Source: JAEUJM01 sp964635055
Lineage (GTDB): Bacteria > Actinomycetota > Acidimicrobiia > Acidimicrobiales > DATDAH01
Assembly: GCA_964635055.1 (NCBI GenBank)
Contig: CAZWMT010000005.1
Span: 1-64,000, forward strand
DNA: 64,000 nt
Reading direction: 5' to 3'
In this document: in pieces, positions 46,677 to 54,021 of the stretch
Numbering within the stretch: the first letter of the stretch is position 1
Layout: each line of letters starts with the position of its first letter
Position numbers and translations under genes: made by a program
The notes under the pieces: generated by a model
What the model saw: the letters and a program-made list of their open reading frames with translations, nothing else
What the model was told of the DNA's origin: nothing
The model's database searches: none

Positions 46677-48038
46677 ATGAGCGCTCCCCGGCGGTGGGTG
46701 GCTCGCCTGCGCGCCGTCGTGGGGGGACGCGACCGGTCGTTCTGGGCGGTGCTCGCCATCGGTGCGGCCGCACTGGTGGTGCGAGTGGTGGTCGCGCACC
46801 GGTTGGGGTACGTGCGCGGGTACAACGACGGCGATCAGGCCGACTACCGCACGCTGGCCTACGACATCATCGGGGGCAACGGGTACCGCACCGCCAGCGG
46901 GGCTCGCACGGCGTTCCGCTCGGTCGGGTACCCGCTCTTCCTCGCCGGCGCCATCCGGATCGGCCACGCCGTTCCGGTCGAGCTCCCCATCCGGATGATC
47001 ATCGGCTTCGCCCAGGCGGTCGTGGGCACCGTCACCGTCATCGTCACCGGGCTCCTGGCGCGGCGCCGCTGCTCGCCCCTGGCCGGGGTCGTGGCCGCGT
47101 CGGTGCTGGCCCTGTGGCCGAGCCTCGTGCTGATGACGGGCATCGCGCTGACCGAGACCTTGTTCACCTGCCTGCTCGCGTGCGGGATCGCGATCGCCTT
47201 CTGGTCCGAGCATCCCGGGGAGCGGCGCCTGCGGTGGGCCGGCGTGGTGCTGGGCCTGGCGACGCTCACCCGGCCGGCGGCGGTTCCCGTGGTGGCGGTG
47301 GTGGCCCTGTCCGTCTGGGCTCGACGGGCCGATGCGGATCGGGCCCGCCAGGCCTGCGGTGCCCTGGCGGTGGGGTTCCTGCTCGCCCTCCTGCCCTGGG
47401 TGTTCCGCAACGCGCTCGAGATGGGTTCGTTCGTCCCGACCGACACCCACGGTGGCTACGCCCTGTGCCAGTCCAACCGTCCCGGGGCGGGCCCCGAGGA
47501 CCCCGCCGACCGCTACTGCGAGTTCCGGGGGACGAGCGAGGTCGCCAACGACCGACGCCTGCGGAACCGGGCCCTTCATTGGATGGCCACCCATCCCGGC
47601 GCCGAGGCGGTGCTCGTCGTGCAGCGGGCGGGGGTCCTGCTCCGCGAGGACGGCGACATCGTCGGCGAGCTCGTCGATCCCAACGGCCCCGACCCCGAGT
47701 GGTCGCCCGCGACCGCCGACACGGCCCGCCGGGTCGCGGACTGGTATTGGTGGGTGGTCCTGGCGCCGGCGGTGGTGGGCGTGGCGATCCTGGTGCGGCG
47801 TCGCAGCACCCGGTGGCTGGCCGCGTCCTACCTGTCGGTCATGACGCTGCCCCTGCTCGTCACGGTGGTGCCGCGGTTCCACCAGCCCGTCGCGCCCCTC
47901 TTGGCGATAGGCGTCGGCGTGGCCGTGGAGGCGGCGGTCGGCGCCGGCCGTCGGCTGCTCGTGGGGCGGCAGTCACCCGTTGCCGGGCCGGTGAACGAGG
48001 TGCAACTCGTGGCACGTGGAGCAGATCTGGATCCATGA
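46677..48038 (+). CDS. GT39/ArnT-like polytopic glycosyltransferase family protein
   Basis: A 453-residue membrane protein with about nine to ten hydrophobic helices. The first outside loop, GYVRGYNDGDQADYRTLAYDIIGGNGYRTASGARTAF, carries the acidic pair and the GNGY...P pattern of the GT-C fold sugar transferases. LTETLFTCLL and TLTRPAAVPV are family-like loops. A large outside loop around 250-335 has cysteines (LCQSNRPG, RYCEFRG) that may pair. The sugar and acceptor are unknown. The last 15 or so codons may be non-homologous run-on. Confidence 0.75.
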   Translation: MSAPRRWVARLRAVVGGRDRSFWAVLAIGAAALVVRVVVAHRLGYVRGYNDGDQADYRTLAYDIIGGNGYRTASGARTAFRSVGYPLFLAGAIRIGHAVPVELPIRMIIGFAQAVVGTVTVIVTGLLARRRCSPLAGVVAASVLALWPSLVLMTGIALTETLFTCLLACGIAIAFWSEHPGERRLRWAGVVLGLATLTRPAAVPVVAVVALSVWARRADADRARQACGALAVGFLLALLPWVFRNALEMGSFVPTDTHGGYALCQSNRPGAGPEDPADRYCEFRGTSEVANDRRLRNRALHWMATHPGAEAVLVVQRAGVLLREDGDIVGELVDPNGPDPEWSPATADTARRVADWYWWVVLAPAVVGVAILVRRRSTRWLAASYLSVMTLPLLVTVVPRFHQPVAPLLAIGVGVAVEAAVGAGRRLLVGRQSPVAGPVNEVQLVARGADLDP

Positions 48039-48184
48039 GCTGCGCCCGCGGGCCAGCGACGGTCGCTGCGATCTCCGTCGAGGCACCGCAGTGGTTCCGG
48101 CGGGGCGCCGGCCGGCGCTCGCAGCATGGGCGTGGCGCGCTGGATCTGGCCGCGGCCTGGTTCACTCGTCGCCGCCTGCGCCCG

Positions 48185-49438
48185 TCAGGGCGTAGGTCGT
48201 CGGCGGCGTTCTCTGGCGGTGATGTGTTCCTTCCAGAGGTTGTGCGGTTTGCACTGGGGGTCGGCGTTGGTGCTGTCGGTGAGGCCGCCGTCGATCCAGG
48301 CGAGGATGTGGTCGATCTCACAGTGCACCGAGCGGATGGCGCAGGACGGCTGTTTGCAGACGGGGAAGGCGATCTGAGCGGCCCGGCGTTGGGGGCGGCT
48401 GAACCAGCGGCGTTCCCGTCCATAGCTGAGGGGGTAGCCGTTGGGGTCGGTGACGAGGGTGTTGAGCCATCCGGTGATGGAGGCGAAGAGGGCCTGTTCG
48501 GGAGTGATGGGGGTGCCGTCGGCGAACTCGCAGCGGCGTTGCAGCGGGTACGGGTAGGCGTTGGGGTCTTGGCCGTTGATCTCGGCGATGATGCGGGCCC
48601 ACACGGTGAGGTAGGTGTCGTGGTCGCACACGATGGTGGTGCCCAGGTTGGGTTCGGCGCCTTTGCCGCCGTGGGCCCGCGACGCCCGGGCCATCTCGAC
48701 GAGGGCGTCGGCGCGGCGCTGGGCGGTGGTGCGGCCCAGGTCCCGAGATGTTGCCTTGTCGCCCAACCGGGCGCGGGCATCGGCCCAGTCGGCTTCCCAG
48801 AGGCGCTGATAGTGGCGGTCGAGCTCGGTGTCGAACTCGTGGAAGCCCATCCGGTCGAGCCACGCGTCGAGGCGGCCCATCCCTTCGAACGTGGCCGACG
48901 AGTGGGCCTCCCTCGCTTCGAACTGGGACAGGGCGCGGCGCTCGGCGTCGTCGGGGTCGGCGATGTCGCGCCACCGCGACACCTGCTGGCAGAACTCGCC
49001 GTAGGTGAGGTCGCGGGCCCAGCCGACCAGGAGCTCTTCGTCGTGGGCGAACCGGACCGCCAGCGACGGCAGGTTGGCCTTGGCCAGGATGTCGACGTGG
49101 TCCAGGGTGATCGACCCGAGCTCGAACGCGGCGACGGTGTGGGGCATCGTGCGCAGCTGGCGGCCGAGCCGGCACCTGCGGTCCACGTCGCTCTTGCGGG
49201 AGTGGGTGAGCCAGGCGATGCGGGCCGCGGCGGAGGAGCCGCCGGTGGCCTTCCACTCCTTGGACGAGTCGTAGGCGGCGAGCAGTGCGCATTCGATGGC
49301 GTCGAGGCGGGCCCGATCGGCGGCCACCTCGAGGATGGCCTCTTCCAACGTGGCGACGGGCTCGTTGGCCCAGGTGACCCCGCCCAGCTTCTCGGTGCTC
49401 TCACGAAGATGGACCAGCTGTGCGCGCACGACGACCAC
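48185..49438 (-). CDS. DUF222/HNH endonuclease-signature protein
   Basis: A 417-residue protein of the abundant actinobacterial DUF222-HNH family. The N-terminal helical DUF222 part has IECALLAAYDSSKEW, RLGRQLRTMPHTVAAFELGSI and LDHVDILAKA. The C-terminal HNH part has CAIRSVHCEIDHILAWIDGGLT followed by NADPQCKPHNLWKE, with the Cys ligands and the D-H catalytic pair present. GTG 49438 is chosen because ttggga stands before it and the 26 upstream in-frame residues look random; ATG 49516 is the alternative. These genes are often mobile or linked to mobile regions; this one borders a tRNA-linked island. Confidence 0.8.
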   Translation of the reverse strand: MVVVRAQLVHLRESTEKLGGVTWANEPVATLEEAILEVAADRARLDAIECALLAAYDSSKEWKATGGSSAAARIAWLTHSRKSDVDRRCRLGRQLRTMPHTVAAFELGSITLDHVDILAKANLPSLAVRFAHDEELLVGWARDLTYGEFCQQVSRWRDIADPDDAERRALSQFEAREAHSSATFEGMGRLDAWLDRMGFHEFDTELDRHYQRLWEADWADARARLGDKATSRDLGRTTAQRRADALVEMARASRAHGGKGAEPNLGTTIVCDHDTYLTVWARIIAEINGQDPNAYPYPLQRRCEFADGTPITPEQALFASITGWLNTLVTDPNGYPLSYGRERRWFSRPQRRAAQIAFPVCKQPSCAIRSVHCEIDHILAWIDGGLTDSTNADPQCKPHNLWKEHITARERRRRPTP

Positions 49439-49637
49439 TCCCAACGGACGACATCTCAACGGGGAAGCGGCAGCCAGCGTTGCACCATCAGGGCTGCGAA
49501 CTGATGTTCGACACAATAGCGCGCCAGCGGGAGTGGCGCAAGGAGTTCCGTGGGTAATTCTGCAGGCCGGGCCAGGGTTTCAGCCATCGGGTGCGAGGCG
49601 CTGCGGCGTGTCCCGATAGAGTCTGATCCCTCACGGA

Positions 49638-49715
49638 CGGGCTGTGGCGCAGCTTGGTTAGCGCGTCGGTCTGGGGGACCGAAGGTCCCGGGTTCAAATC
49701 CCGGCAGCCCGACCA
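49638..49715 (+). tRNA. tRNA-Pro (anticodon GGG)
   Basis: A complete cloverleaf: acceptor cgggctg pairs with cagcccg at 49705-49711, the D stem is gcgc/gcgc, the anticodon stem tcggt/accga encloses ctggggg with anticodon GGG, and the T stem is ccggg/cccgg around ttcaaat. Discriminator A and encoded CCA follow. First base C is usual for bacterial tRNA-Pro. The 3' 50 bases double as an attachment core. Confidence 0.95.
49666..49715 (+). other. attL core: 50-base repeat at the 3' end of tRNA-Pro
   Basis: From the first base of the anticodon stem through CCA, 50 bases recur exactly at 54022-54071. Identity stops at both edges. A tRNA 3' end running from the anticodon arm is the classical attB for tyrosine-integrase elements. 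Confidence 0.9.
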
Positions 49716-49734
49716 GCGAAAGACCAGGTCAGAG

Positions 49735-49765
49735 GCCTGGAGGCTCCTCGCCGGAGTCTCCAGGC
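49735..49765 (+). terminator. hairpin after tRNA-Pro
   Basis: gcctggaggctcc at 49735-49747 pairs with ggagtctccaggc at 49753-49765 at 12 of 13 positions around a five-base loop. Position 20 bases after the tRNA suggests a tRNA terminator, although no T run follows. Confidence 0.6.
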
Positions 49766-49774
49766 CCGGCCAGA

Positions 49775-49793
49775 TGACAGCGTTTTGACAGCG
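49775..49793 (+). promoter_or_regulatory. paired TGACAGCG octamers, candidate integrase arm sites
   Basis: TGACAGCG occurs at 49775-49782 and again at 49786-49793, 11 bases apart. They lie 60 bases to the right of the attL core. A matching pair (TGTCAGCG twice, also 11 bases apart) lies 50 bases to the right of the attR core. Short direct repeats at this distance are what tyrosine integrases bind as arm sites. Confidence 0.45.
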
Positions 49794-49845
49794 CCGAGGA
49801 CACGATGCCGTGCCGGCGCTCGACGAGATCCGCAACCGCTGATTC

Positions 49846-50046
49846 ACGACCCGGTCCCGCCTCCACCAGCCCGAGTTGACCTGGTTCCCCAGCGTCGGCG
49901 AGTCCACCGCCCCAGCGAAGGCGATCTGCGGCCGCTGCCTCGTCCGCGCCGAGTGCCTCGCCTACGCCCTCGAGGCCGGGCTACAGGGCGTGTGGGGCGG
50001 CACCAGCGACGCCGACCGCCGCCGCCTCGCCACACCCGCCGCCTGA
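49846..50046 (+). pseudogene. WhiB-like frame, 5'-truncated, lacking the first cysteine
   Basis: Reading in frame to TGA 50044 gives LHQPELTWFP, then AKAICGRCLVRAECLAYALEAG and GVWGGTSDADRRRL, the unmistakable core of a WhiB iron-sulfur regulator. WhiB proteins need four cysteines; here only the CxxC...C group is present, and the expected first Cys upstream is absent. The frame has a stop at 49840 and no ATG or GTG before the conserved part; only TTG 49876 could start. It is therefore probably a remnant, or a variant with altered cluster binding. Confidence 0.6.
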
Positions 50047-50064
50047 GAAGCGCCCGCAACTACC

Positions 50065-50280
50065 GTGCCGTCCGTGGACGATCTGACCCCCTACGAACGC
50101 AGGCTGACCCTGAGCGCCCTCTGGAACCACAAGCAGAACGTGGGGAAGCTGCTTGGTGAGCACCACGACGACGCAGGCGACGAGATGCACGAGCTCAGCG
50201 TGATGGAAGCGCTCGACTCCGCCGCAGCGAAGCTCGGCGGTGACCCCGCGGCGACTCAGTACGGCGCCGCGAACCACTGA
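50065..50280 (+). CDS. small hypothetical protein
   Basis: A 71-residue soluble protein from GTG 50065 (GTG 50074 is also possible). It is rich in Glu, Asp and His (LLGEHHDDAGDEMHELSVMEALD) with no motif I recognise. Composition and frame are smooth, which supports real coding. It lies 18 bases after the WhiB-like remnant, in the same direction. Confidence 0.5.
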   Translation: MPSVDDLTPYERRLTLSALWNHKQNVGKLLGEHHDDAGDEMHELSVMEALDSAAAKLGGDPAATQYGAANH

Positions 50281-50341
50281 CGACCACGCTTCGGCGGTAA
50301 CCCCGATCGGCCCTGCCGGCGCCTCGCTCTACGGTGAGGAT

Positions 50342-50962
50342 GTGGCACAGCAGCCCCACCCCGAATCGTTCACCGACGACCAGCTCGAGGCCGGCGCCAA
50401 GCACCTGGCCTACGAGGCGTGGATGATGGGCTCAGCCCTCGTGCTGAGCGAGTCCACCTCTCACACGGCCCGCATCTCGCCCGGCGACCACGTGCGGGAG
50501 AACGCTGCGCTCGAGTCCTGCCTCACCCACGCCCGGGCCCTTCTCGAGTTCCTCGGCATCCGCCACCGCAAGCCCGCTGACATGTGGCCGGCGGACTTCG
50601 GGGCGTCGGAGCCCGTGCTCACTGCTGAGCGTCGCAGGTCGTATAGGCAGCGGCTGCGCACCATCGACCGGCACCTCGCCCACGCCTCCTGGTCGCGCGT
50701 GGCCGGCGTTCTCGACGACCAGGAGGACGACGACGACGATGACGTCGGCCCGGACGAATGGCTGCCCGAGCTCGTGGCCATGATCCTCGAGGATCTGGCT
50801 GCGGTCGCCGACACGATGCGCGAGGGCCGAGCCAAGCGCACCTTGCGCCTCGGTCTGCAGCCCGTGGCGAACGAGCCAACCCCAGGCCGCAAGCGAGGCG
50901 ACTACAGCACCACCGCCCCGACGTTGACCATCATCCGAGCCTCTGACTTCACCGACCCCTAG
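50342..50962 (+). CDS. hypothetical element-encoded protein
   Basis: A 206-residue protein from GTG 50342, preceded by ggtgagga. It is mostly helical with Cys in NAALESCLTHARALLEFLGIRHR, an acidic stretch of consecutive Asp near residue 125, and a basic end (GRAKRTLRLG). LTHARALLEFLG recalls cell-division or Abi-like helical proteins only vaguely. No function is assigned. It meets the small minus-strand gene tail to tail with a four-base overlap. Confidence 0.6.
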   Translation: MAQQPHPESFTDDQLEAGAKHLAYEAWMMGSALVLSESTSHTARISPGDHVRENAALESCLTHARALLEFLGIRHRKPADMWPADFGASEPVLTAERRRSYRQRLRTIDRHLAHASWSRVAGVLDDQEDDDDDDVGPDEWLPELVAMILEDLAAVADTMREGRAKRTLRLGLQPVANEPTPGRKRGDYSTTAPTLTIIRASDFTDP

Positions 50963-51159
50963 ATCCCCACGTCTGCCAGCGCCGCGATCGACTGCAGGCG
51001 GTTCTCGATGTTCCGGATCCGGGCGGTGACCTCGGGGCCAGCTGCCGGCCCTGGGACGTCGAGCGGGTCGCCTGCCCACTCAGCGAGCGCGGCGATGCCA
51101 GCGAGAAGGTCCTCGAGGCGGTCGAGCCTTGAGCGCTGCAGCTCGTCGGCCTCGCTCAT
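50959..51159 (-). CDS. small coiled-coil hypothetical protein
   Basis: A 66-residue protein from ATG 51159. Two predicted helices, LQRSRLDRLEDLLAGIAALAEW and VTARIRNIENRLQSIAALADV, are joined by a Pro/Gly linker, which suggests a small helical hairpin. The start overlaps the end of the frameshifted gene upstream by four bases (ATGA), so they form one minus-strand unit. Function unknown. Confidence 0.5.
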   Translation of the reverse strand: MSEADELQRSRLDRLEDLLAGIAALAEWAGDPLDVPGPAAGPEVTARIRNIENRLQSIAALADVGI

Positions 51160-51522
51160 CGGCTCTTCTCCGCGATCCACTCCGAGGCCTCCTGGCGGTC
51201 GTCGGGGGTCCGCAGCGCGTCGGTGACCGTGAACCGGTCACCGAACTCGCGGAGCAGGCCCGGGAGTCCTCCTCGCGGCCCTGGTGGAGGAGCTCGACGA
51301 CGGCGACGACCAGGAGGTCGATGACCTCGGCGATCTCGGGCTCGATCTCGTGGAGCCGCGGCAGCGGGTCGCGGTGCGGGCCCTGGTGCCCGCGGCCAGG
51401 ACGCACCCGTACTGGTCTGGGCCGTAGGAGCAGCGGGCGGGCGTAGTGTCGAGGGGTATCGGGACCTCCAGAGGGTTCCGGTCAGGCCCCGGGTGGTTAC
51501 CGCCACGCCGGGGCCACTTCAT
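51156..51522 (-). pseudogene. gene with two apparent frameshifts
   Basis: Coding quality moves between frames along one strand. From ATG 51522 comes MKWPRRGGNHPGPDRNPLEV to CSYGPDQYGCVLAAG. Then, one frame over, come HQGPHRDPLPRLHEIEPEIAEV and IDLLVVAVVELLHQGREE. One frame over again comes LLREFGDRFTVTDALRTPDDRQ ending in IAEKSR and TGA. Both jumps need one extra base, near the ggg at about 51389 and near the gaggagg/cccggg at about 51270. Repaired, the product would be about 122 residues of unknown function. Either two single-base deletions occurred or the read is wrong at G runs. Confidence 0.55.
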
Positions 51523-51565
51523 GTGGACGACCGTCAACCTACGGGTTGCGTGGACGACCGTCAAC
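51523..51565. promoter_or_regulatory. 16-base direct repeat in a divergent promoter region, candidate operator
   Basis: gtggacgaccgtcaac occurs at 51523-51538 and exactly again at 51550-51565, 27 bases apart. Each copy contains the partly palindromic gacg-ac-cgtc. The pair fills the space between the divergent minus-strand gene (start 51522) and the HTH gene (start 51579). On the minus strand each copy reads gttgacgg and could also offer a -35-like TTGAC. Binding by the neighbouring HTH protein is inference. Confidence 0.5.
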
Positions 51566-51578
51566 TACCATCGCTAAG

Positions 51579-51782
51579 GTGATCGATCCCGACGACCTCC
51601 TCGACTCTCACGACGTCGCCGAGCTCCTCGGCCTGGCCAGCAACCGCGCGGTCAGCACCTACCGCGGCCGCTACCCCGACTTCCCCGCTCCGCTGATCGA
51701 GAAGGGCGCCGGCCGCTGCGTCCTCTGGCGCCGCCAGGACGTCGAGCACTGGGCGAGGTTGACTGGACGTCTGGCGCGATGA
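51579..51782 (+). CDS. AlpA/excisionase-like helix-turn-helix protein
   Basis: A 67-residue DNA-binding protein: LLDSHDVAELLGLASNRAVSTYRGRYPDFPAPLIEKGAGRC is a MerR/AlpA-type winged helix-turn-helix, followed by VLWRRQDVEHWARL, the wing and last helix. Such proteins are excisionases or regulators in actinobacterial integrative elements and phages. GTG 51579 puts the HTH at the N-terminus. Its stop overlaps the ATG of the next gene. Position next to the 16-base repeats suggests autoregulation. Confidence 0.7.
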   Translation: MIDPDDLLDSHDVAELLGLASNRAVSTYRGRYPDFPAPLIEKGAGRCVLWRRQDVEHWARLTGRLAR

Positions 51783-52513
51783 ACTCACCCGACGACGTCG
51801 AACGCGGATACTGGAAGGAGAACCTCTCACGCGTGTGGGCCCCCATCGAGGTGGGGTTGACCATCGCTGGCCTCATCATCGCTCTAGTTGGTGGCAGGGT
51901 CGCGGAGACGAAGCTCGAGGACTTCTCATTCTGGTCTGCCTTGTCCCTGGCCCTGATCGTGCCTGCCGTGCTGGTCTTCGTGGTGAACCCGTGGCAGATG
52001 TGGAAGGAAGCCCAAGACGAACTCTCCGAGTATTACCCGCCTCCGGTCACGGTGGCCCTCGTCGAGCCTGTAGCCGTCAAGGCGGTCCTGCCGAACCAAC
52101 AGGTCATCGACGGGCACCTTGCGCGCCTTCGGATCACCAACGAGAGCAAGTCCGGCCACCGTTTCTACGCTCAGGTGGTCAAGGTCGAGCACCAGGAGCC
52201 CGGGCCCGAACCCCCATGGTGGGTACCGTGGCGGCACGATCTGGCGCGTGAGACCCTCATCCCGCCCGAGTCGAACGAGATGCTGAAGGTCGGCCTCGTG
52301 GAACACCGGCACCGTCCGTACTTCTACGTCAGCGCGAAGGACGGGCAGCCGGAGGAGCTGAACGCCGGGAACTTCGCCGACGATGACCATGTCGTGGCCC
52401 ACGTCTGGATTCGCGAAGCCCGGCACCACCAGGTCGTAGCGAAGGTGCGACTGACGATGCGGAAGCCCGAGGCTGACCACGACCTCCTCGAGGTGGCCGT
52501 CGACGAGTCCTAG
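51779..52513 (+). CDS. hypothetical protein with two N-terminal membrane segments
   Basis: A 244-residue protein. Residues about 22-42 and 50-70 are hydrophobic (VGLTIAGLIIALVGG and LSLALIVPAVLVFVV), probably a membrane hairpin. The rest, about 170 residues, is a beta-rich soluble domain with ARLRITNESKSGHRFYAQVVKVEHQEP. The overlap ATGA with the HTH gene implies coupling. No family is recognised. Codon use has more TCA/CAT-like choices than the core genes. Confidence 0.6.
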   Translation: MNSPDDVERGYWKENLSRVWAPIEVGLTIAGLIIALVGGRVAETKLEDFSFWSALSLALIVPAVLVFVVNPWQMWKEAQDELSEYYPPPVTVALVEPVAVKAVLPNQQVIDGHLARLRITNESKSGHRFYAQVVKVEHQEPGPEPPWWVPWRHDLARETLIPPESNEMLKVGLVEHRHRPYFYVSAKDGQPEELNAGNFADDDHVVAHVWIREARHHQVVAKVRLTMRKPEADHDLLEVAVDES

Positions 52514-52523
52514 ATCGCCCCGA

Positions 52524-53132
52524 TCATCGAGCCCCGAGCCGCTTCTTGGCCTTCGCCTCGCGCTTGTCCCACGTGCCGGCCCATCCCTGACCGGTGGCCG
52601 CTGCGCATAACCTGAGCACCTCCTCGTCGTCGCCGGCCTTGTCGGCCAGGACCGCCAGCCGTTCTAAGCCAACGTGGCGGGGCAGCGGCTGGTCCCGGTA
52701 CTCGGCTCGCATCGCCGCCGCGACCTGTGGGCCGATGGCAACCTGCGACCGGGCAGCCCAGACCGTCAGGTCCAGCCACCCCGGCTCGTCACGCAGCTTG
52801 TAGGCCGTCTCCATGACCGCCTGGTAGGCGAAGTGCAGATCCTCGATCGAACCCGACCACCGCGGCGCGAGCTGGCCGAGGAGGTCGATCAGGCGGCGCA
52901 GGATCGGCACCGCGTACTCCTCGCGGTCGCGTGGGTTGTCGAACCAGCCGACCAGCTGTCCGACGTTGGCGACGACACGGTCTGACGGTCCGACGAGCAG
53001 CGACTCGACGCTGGTCTGCCCGGTGCCGAGAGGTTGAAACACCTCGCGCATGTGGGGCAGCTGCGCCTCGGTGAACGTGGCTGCCAACCAGGTTCGCTCG
53101 TCGAGAGAGCCGACGGCTTCGGGGCCCGTCAA
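52524..53132 (-). CDS. hypothetical element-encoded protein
   Basis: A 202-residue, Trp- and Leu-rich helical protein with segments such as LRRLIDLLGQLAPRWSGSIEDL and EVLRLCAAATGQGWAGTWDK and a basic end (REAKAKKRLGAR). TTG 53132 is the apparent start, two bases after the stop of the HIRAN distal frame and behind gaggactgagg. No motif is recognised. It is the last gene of a three-frame minus-strand unit. Confidence 0.6.
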   Translation of the reverse strand: MTGPEAVGSLDERTWLAATFTEAQLPHMREVFQPLGTGQTSVESLLVGPSDRVVANVGQLVGWFDNPRDREEYAVPILRRLIDLLGQLAPRWSGSIEDLHFAYQAVMETAYKLRDEPGWLDLTVWAARSQVAIGPQVAAAMRAEYRDQPLPRHVGLERLAVLADKAGDDEEVLRLCAAATGQGWAGTWDKREAKAKKRLGAR

Positions 53133-53134
53133 CC

Positions 53135-53293
53135 TCAGTCCTCGAGCTTGGTGAGCAGGTAGTCGACGACGGGCGGCGGACCCACCAGCAGGTTGATCCC
53201 GAGGCGAACGCCAGCGGTGCTGCGATGCTCGGCGATCACGAGACCGGCCCGGGCATCACCCGACTGCATCAGCGGCGACAGTTCAGCGGCCAT
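53135..53293 (-). CDS. distal part of the HIRAN protein, after an amber codon
   Basis: Fifty-two codons beginning at ATG 53293, directly after and in frame with the TAG at 53294-53296. The sequence MAAELSPLMQSGDARAGLVI then EHRSTAGVRLGINLLVG reads as the natural continuation of a HIRAN domain, whose tail follows a GxIPK-type motif. It may be made by readthrough, by reinitiation at the ATG, or not at all. Too short to be noticed as a gene on its own. Confidence 0.55.
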   Translation of the reverse strand: MAAELSPLMQSGDARAGLVIAEHRSTAGVRLGINLLVGPPPVVDYLLTKLED

Positions 53294-53689
53294 CTACTTG
53301 GGGATCCAGCCGACCTGCACCAGGCCGTCCTTGGACCAGACCCCGACTGCGTTCGGGTCGTGCTTCTCCGCGGGGTCGGGCCTGAGCTCGATCCGCCGGC
53401 CTGGCTCGAACTCAGGGCGTTGCAGGTCGTCGGCCCGGTAGCTCACGCCGGCGACGGTGTAGACGAGCGTGATACCTGCCTTCTTCAGCTGCGCTGCGTC
53501 ACCGGTCACCAACGTGCCTGAAGACTCGCTGAGGAGCCTGTAGCCCGACGTGGTCAACTCGGACCCGTCCTCGGCCGCCCCGGTCTTCGTGAACGCCCTC
53601 AGCAGCAGCCCCGGCCGCTTCGTGTACGTCCTCGGCGCAGCCGGCGGAGGAGCGGCCACCGGCGCCGTCAGCTTCTTGAAGAACCCCAT
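53294..53689 (-). CDS. HIRAN-domain protein, proximal part, interrupted by TAG
   Basis: A 131-residue product from ATG 53689. After a Pro/Ala-rich start (MGFFKKLTAPVAAPPPAAPR) and a middle region comes a HIRAN domain: VAGVSYRADDLQRPEFEPGR, LRPDPAEKHDPNAVGVWSKD and LVQVGWIPK, then TAG. HIRAN domains bind single-stranded or gapped DNA ends and occur in Rad5/HLTF and in many phage or defence proteins. The stop falls before the domain is complete. Without it the protein would have 184 residues. Confidence 0.65.
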   Translation of the reverse strand: MGFFKKLTAPVAAPPPAAPRTYTKRPGLLLRAFTKTGAAEDGSELTTSGYRLLSESSGTLVTGDAAQLKKAGITLVYTVAGVSYRADDLQRPEFEPGRRIELRPDPAEKHDPNAVGVWSKDGLVQVGWIPK

Positions 53690-53764
53690 CCGCCTGTCCC
53701 TCCCGCACGCGCCGACTCTCGGTTGGCGGGGCACAGTGTCGCACCCCATGGTCATGCTCGCAGG

Positions 53765-53950
53765 ATGAACGATGATGATGCGCGGGTCCGGGCGCACGAG
53801 GAGAACCACCGGCGATCACAGGTGATGGCCGACGCACAGCGGCATGGGCCGCCAGCGCCGCGGCTTGAGACCGAGACCGGCCCCGCTCAGGCCGCGGTCA
53901 GGCCACAGGAGGTCGAGAAACATCGGGAAATGCCGAGCAACAACGAGTAG
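53765..53950 (+). CDS. small charged hypothetical protein
   Basis: A 61-residue frame from ATG 53765 rich in Glu, Arg, His and Gln (DDDARVRAHEENHRRSQVM), highly hydrophilic and probably disordered. No ribosome site is clear and no homology is recognised, so this may not be a gene. It is divergent from the HIRAN gene. The remaining 71 bases to the attR core hold nothing I recognise. Confidence 0.3.
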   Translation: MNDDDARVRAHEENHRRSQVMADAQRHGPPAPRLETETGPAQAAVRPQEVEKHREMPSNNE

Positions 53951-54021
53951 TCAAGGGCGGGGGTTTCCGCAGCTCGCCCCGGTCTTCCCCGGAATGGCGG
54001 GGGAGTCCGCGACATGCCGGT

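Noticed and set aside
46249..46680. Reading frame with repeated RHHVERHHVE across the 15-base repeat.
   Set aside because: It is the translation of the tandem repeat in a frame overlapping two well-supported genes; repeats of 15 bases keep any frame open.
47973..48045. On the minus strand a short frame reads WIQICSTCHELHLVHRPGNG, like the end of an HNH nuclease or a CxxCH haem site.
   Set aside because: The frame upstream is random, it overlaps the end of a plus-strand gene, and it is in a different frame from the nearby DUF222/HNH gene. Chance is likelier than a remnant.
48185..49438. DUF222/HNH gene as part of the tRNA-Pro element.
   Set aside because: It lies on the 5' side of the tRNA, outside the repeat-bounded span, so it cannot be cargo of that integration.
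53294..53296. The TAG in the HIRAN gene as a pyrrolysine codon.
   Set aside because: No pyl genes are in the window, the family has no special residue expected here, and a point mutation is simpler.
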